From contig JAFWSI010000034.1 of the NCBI GenBank assembly GCA_017519415.1, forward strand, positions 1 to 64,000: DNA of 64,000 nucleotides, written 5' to 3'. How positions within the stretch are numbered: position 1 is the stretch's first letter; each line of letters starts with the position of its first letter. Source of the DNA: Ruminococcus sp. (GTDB lineage Bacteria; Bacillota; Clostridia; Oscillospirales; Ruminococcaceae). The notes below the pieces were generated by a model that was given only the letters and a program-made list of their open reading frames with translations, ran no database searches and was not told the origin of the DNA. Below, in pieces: positions 62,310-64,000 of the stretch. The position numbers and the translations under genes were made by a program.

Positions 62310-63506
62310 TTATCCTGTATACCTGTCTATATATGCCCTTCTGCCTGACATGGGATCCTTGTTCTTCACGGCGCTTATTATAGCTTCGATTATCTCGGGC
62401 TGAGTCTGTGTGAGTGAGCGCCTGTCAAAGAGAGCAAGTCCGAACCTGCCGTTGAAGCCGTTGTCCCAGTATACGGGCACAAGCCCGTTCTGAGCGGCTG
62501 TTCCGGCGATGAAGCCGTCGTAGTAGGCACGGTTCTCGGTAATGCGGTCGGGAATCCCCGTTGCGGGATTTGCCCTGTCCACGCAGCCGAACTCTCCTAT
62601 GATAACGGGAATGCCTTTATCCACATAGCGCTCCTTCAGCATGGTGAACTGAGCTCTGATATGTGCCTCGTCGCCCCATGCTGCTTTGTACTTGGGGTCG
62701 GCGCTGCCGCCCTCGACTATCTCCTGACCCTTTTCGCCCCACAGGAAGACTTTTTCCTCCTCCTCGCCGCAGTAGTCCCACGGGTCGTAGCAGTGAACGG
62801 AGAGTATAATCCTTCCCTCGCCTGCGGTATTTCCTTTATCCTCGGGGAAACGGAAGCCGTATCCTCCGCAGGTGTATTTTATATCGGTGTTCCAGCCCGC
62901 CGTCATCAGCCACCTGTGAGTGTTGCAGCCTCCTGCGCTGCGGACCGTGTCAACGAATATCTGGCAATAATCGTTTATATTCTCGTAGAACTCCGGGACA
63001 GGATCATGGTATATCCCGTCGAAGACCTCGTTCATGCTCTCGAATATAAGGTGCTCGTCGTAATCCGCAAAGCGCCCGGCTATCTGTCTCCACACAGCGG
63101 CGTACTTCTCCTTGATATATTTCTGATCCCTGCTGTTGCACAGCAGCCAGCCGCCCTTTATTGTATGGTAGCCGTCGCCGTGGATATTTATGATAACGAA
63201 AAGCCCCCTGTTGTAGCAGTAATCCACCACCTCGGCTATCCTTTCCAGCCATTCATCGTCTATTTTATAGCCGTTGCCGTCGTCTATCCTGCTGAGGTAG
63301 GAAATGGGTATCCTGACGGTCTCGAAGCCCGCCTCCGCGACTGCGTCCACCATTTCCTGTGAAGCCTTCGGGTTTCCCCATACGGTCTCGTCGGGAGTCC
63401 CACCGAAATTTGCTTCAAGAGTGTTCCCGTAATTCCAGCCTGCGCCCATTTTTTCTGCTATTTCTTCTGCTGAAACGGTATATATTCTGTTTTTTGATAT
63501 ATCCAT
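62310..63506 (-). CDS. GH5 family endoglucanase-like hydrolase, cytoplasmic
   Basis: 398 aa from MDISKNRIYTV; AAGGGGG lies upstream, and the longer open frame to 63692 is not supported. GH5 (probably subfamily 4): GAGWNYGNTLEA, ETVRIPISY, VIINIHGDGYH, acid/base Glu160 in FESMNE, VHCYDPWDYCG, nucleophile Glu305 in VIIGEFGC. No signal peptide, linker, CBM or dockerin, which is unusual for this subfamily in Ruminococcus. It may act inside the cell on imported cello- or xyloglucan oligosaccharides. Confidence 0.88.
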   Translation of the reverse strand: MDISKNRIYTVSAEEIAEKMGAGWNYGNTLEANFGGTPDETVWGNPKASQEMVDAVAEAGFETVRIPISYLSRIDDGNGYKIDDEWLERIAEVVDYCYNRGLFVIINIHGDGYHTIKGGWLLCNSRDQKYIKEKYAAVWRQIAGRFADYDEHLIFESMNEVFDGIYHDPVPEFYENINDYCQIFVDTVRSAGGCNTHRWLMTAGWNTDIKYTCGGYGFRFPEDKGNTAGEGRIILSVHCYDPWDYCGEEEEKVFLWGEKGQEIVEGGSADPKYKAAWGDEAHIRAQFTMLKERYVDKGIPVIIGEFGCVDRANPATGIPDRITENRAYYDGFIAGTAAQNGLVPVYWDNGFNGRFGLALFDRRSLTQTQPEIIEAIISAVKNKDPMSGRRAYIDRYTG

Positions 63507-63695
63507 TGCTGCAATACCCCCTTTTTTCATCAGCCAAGTGCTGTGAAAAGCCGTCCTTTGTTTAGCCCCCCGACTTCCGAAAGGCGCTTTTCCCCTGATT
63601 TCACACATATTATAGCATAGCTGCCCGTTCATTTCAACACTATAGTGCACAGAGAAGATTATTTGCAATAAAGAAGCGTTTTTTCTCCCCATGTA

Positions 63696-63724
63696 TTGAC
63701 AATGGCAGACAAAACTGATATTCT
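63696..63724 (+). promoter_or_regulatory. Promoter of the alcohol dehydrogenase gene
   Basis: TTGACA (63696-63701), 17 nt, TATTCT (63719-63724), 42 nt before the start codon. The 63507-63695 stretch between GH5 and this site shows no gene. Confidence 0.55.
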
Positions 63725-63766
63725 AATAACAGAATGATATTGAATACAAGGGAATGAGGTAATTTC

Positions 63767-64000
63767 ATGTTCTTTTATATACCCACAAAGGTCTTTTCGG
63801 AAAAGGAATGCGTCTTCGCTCACAGGCGCGAGCTCGCTTCACTGGGCACACATGCCCTTATCGTTACGGGAAGGAGCTCCTCGCGGAAAAACGGATCGCT
63901 CAGTGATACGGAAAAAGCTCTCGGGGAATGCTCCGTGGGCTTTACTGTATTTGACGGAGTAGAGGAAAACCCCTCCGTGGAAACGGTCATGAAAGCCCGC
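63767..64000 (+). CDS. Iron-containing alcohol dehydrogenase (partial, N-terminus only)
   Basis: 78 codons visible. MFFYIPTKVFSEKECV, then ALIVTGRSSSRKNGSLSDTEKALGE and FDGVEENPSVETVMKA. The TGRSS..KNGSL and EENPS motifs belong to the Fe-ADH family (NAD-binding side). The metal ligands lie beyond the window. GAGGTAATTTC precedes the ATG. It is divergent from GH5. Confidence 0.85.
   Translation, partial: MFFYIPTKVFSEKECVFAHRRELASLGTHALIVTGRSSSRKNGSLSDTEKALGECSVGFTVFDGVEENPSVETVMKAR

Noticed and set aside
1-64000. tRNA or rRNA genes
   Set aside because: I saw no cloverleaf-like segments with T-loop consensus or conserved rRNA strings; a dedicated scan would be decisive.

Overview
The window is about 64 kb of a moderately GC-rich Firmicutes chromosome that spans the replication origin. 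The best fit is a fibre-degrading Ruminococcus or close relative in the Oscillospiraceae. Support comes from dockerin modules, a GH5, a GH26 with a CBM35-like module and a GH95 enzyme, sporulation genes (spo0A, gpr, a ytaF-like gene), clostridial oriC gene order, and many secreted proteins or lipoproteins with Thr/Ser-rich linkers. Species level is inference.

Layout. 1-126 is the apical part of an SRP RNA (minus), cut by the window edge. 276-6137 is a minus-strand operon of four paralogous lipoproteins. 6495-11805 is a plus-strand glycan operon: GH95, CBM35-GH26 lipoprotein, and an HAD-like protein without its catalytic residues. 11997-16531 holds spo0A, a flavin reductase, a small Spo0A_C-like protein, an XRE regulator with palindromic operators, a dockerin gene split by a frameshift at a dnaX-type slippery heptamer, a zinc-ribbon protein, rpsT and gpr. 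16532-18832 is a repeat-rich stretch: a REP-like unit, an inverted pair of 89-nt repeats, a hairpin array, a DnaA-box-like cluster, a small lipoprotein, and the first copy of a MITE-like element. 18833-26022 carries housekeeping genes (dipeptidase, MsmX-type ATPase, pseudouridine synthase, nrdR, TIM-barrel isomerase, ytaF-like, phosphoesterase).

26138-48596 is the origin region. On the minus strand, in transcription order, are dnaA, dnaN, a membrane protein gene, rlbA, recF, remB, a decayed REP-associated transposase, gyrB, a YcxB-like gene and gyrA. On the plus strand are rpmH, rnpA, yidD, yidC, khpB/jag, mnmE, mnmG, rsmG, noc, parA, parB and serS. Genes diverge from the dnaA-rpmH gap, as expected for bidirectional replication from there. 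DnaA-box-like sequences flank dnaA on both sides, and four parS-type sites lie between 41.8 and 45.5 kb.

48.6-64 kb is accessory: a flavodiiron protein, a ferredoxin:thioredoxin reductase-thioredoxin pair, two ECF sigma factors each coupled to a large one-pass membrane protein, exonuclease III, a three-repeat dockerin protein, a membrane-protein cluster with a DUF2975/YozG-type regulator pair, a cytoplasmic GH5, and the start of an iron-dependent alcohol dehydrogenase. A second copy of the MITE-like element begins on the stop codon of the second anti-sigma-like gene.

Most unusual: the two-copy structured repeat (18.6 and 62.1 kb), REP palindromes inside their likely mobilising transposase gene, the DnaA-box cluster 17 kb from dnaA, and the slippery-site frameshift in the dockerin gene.
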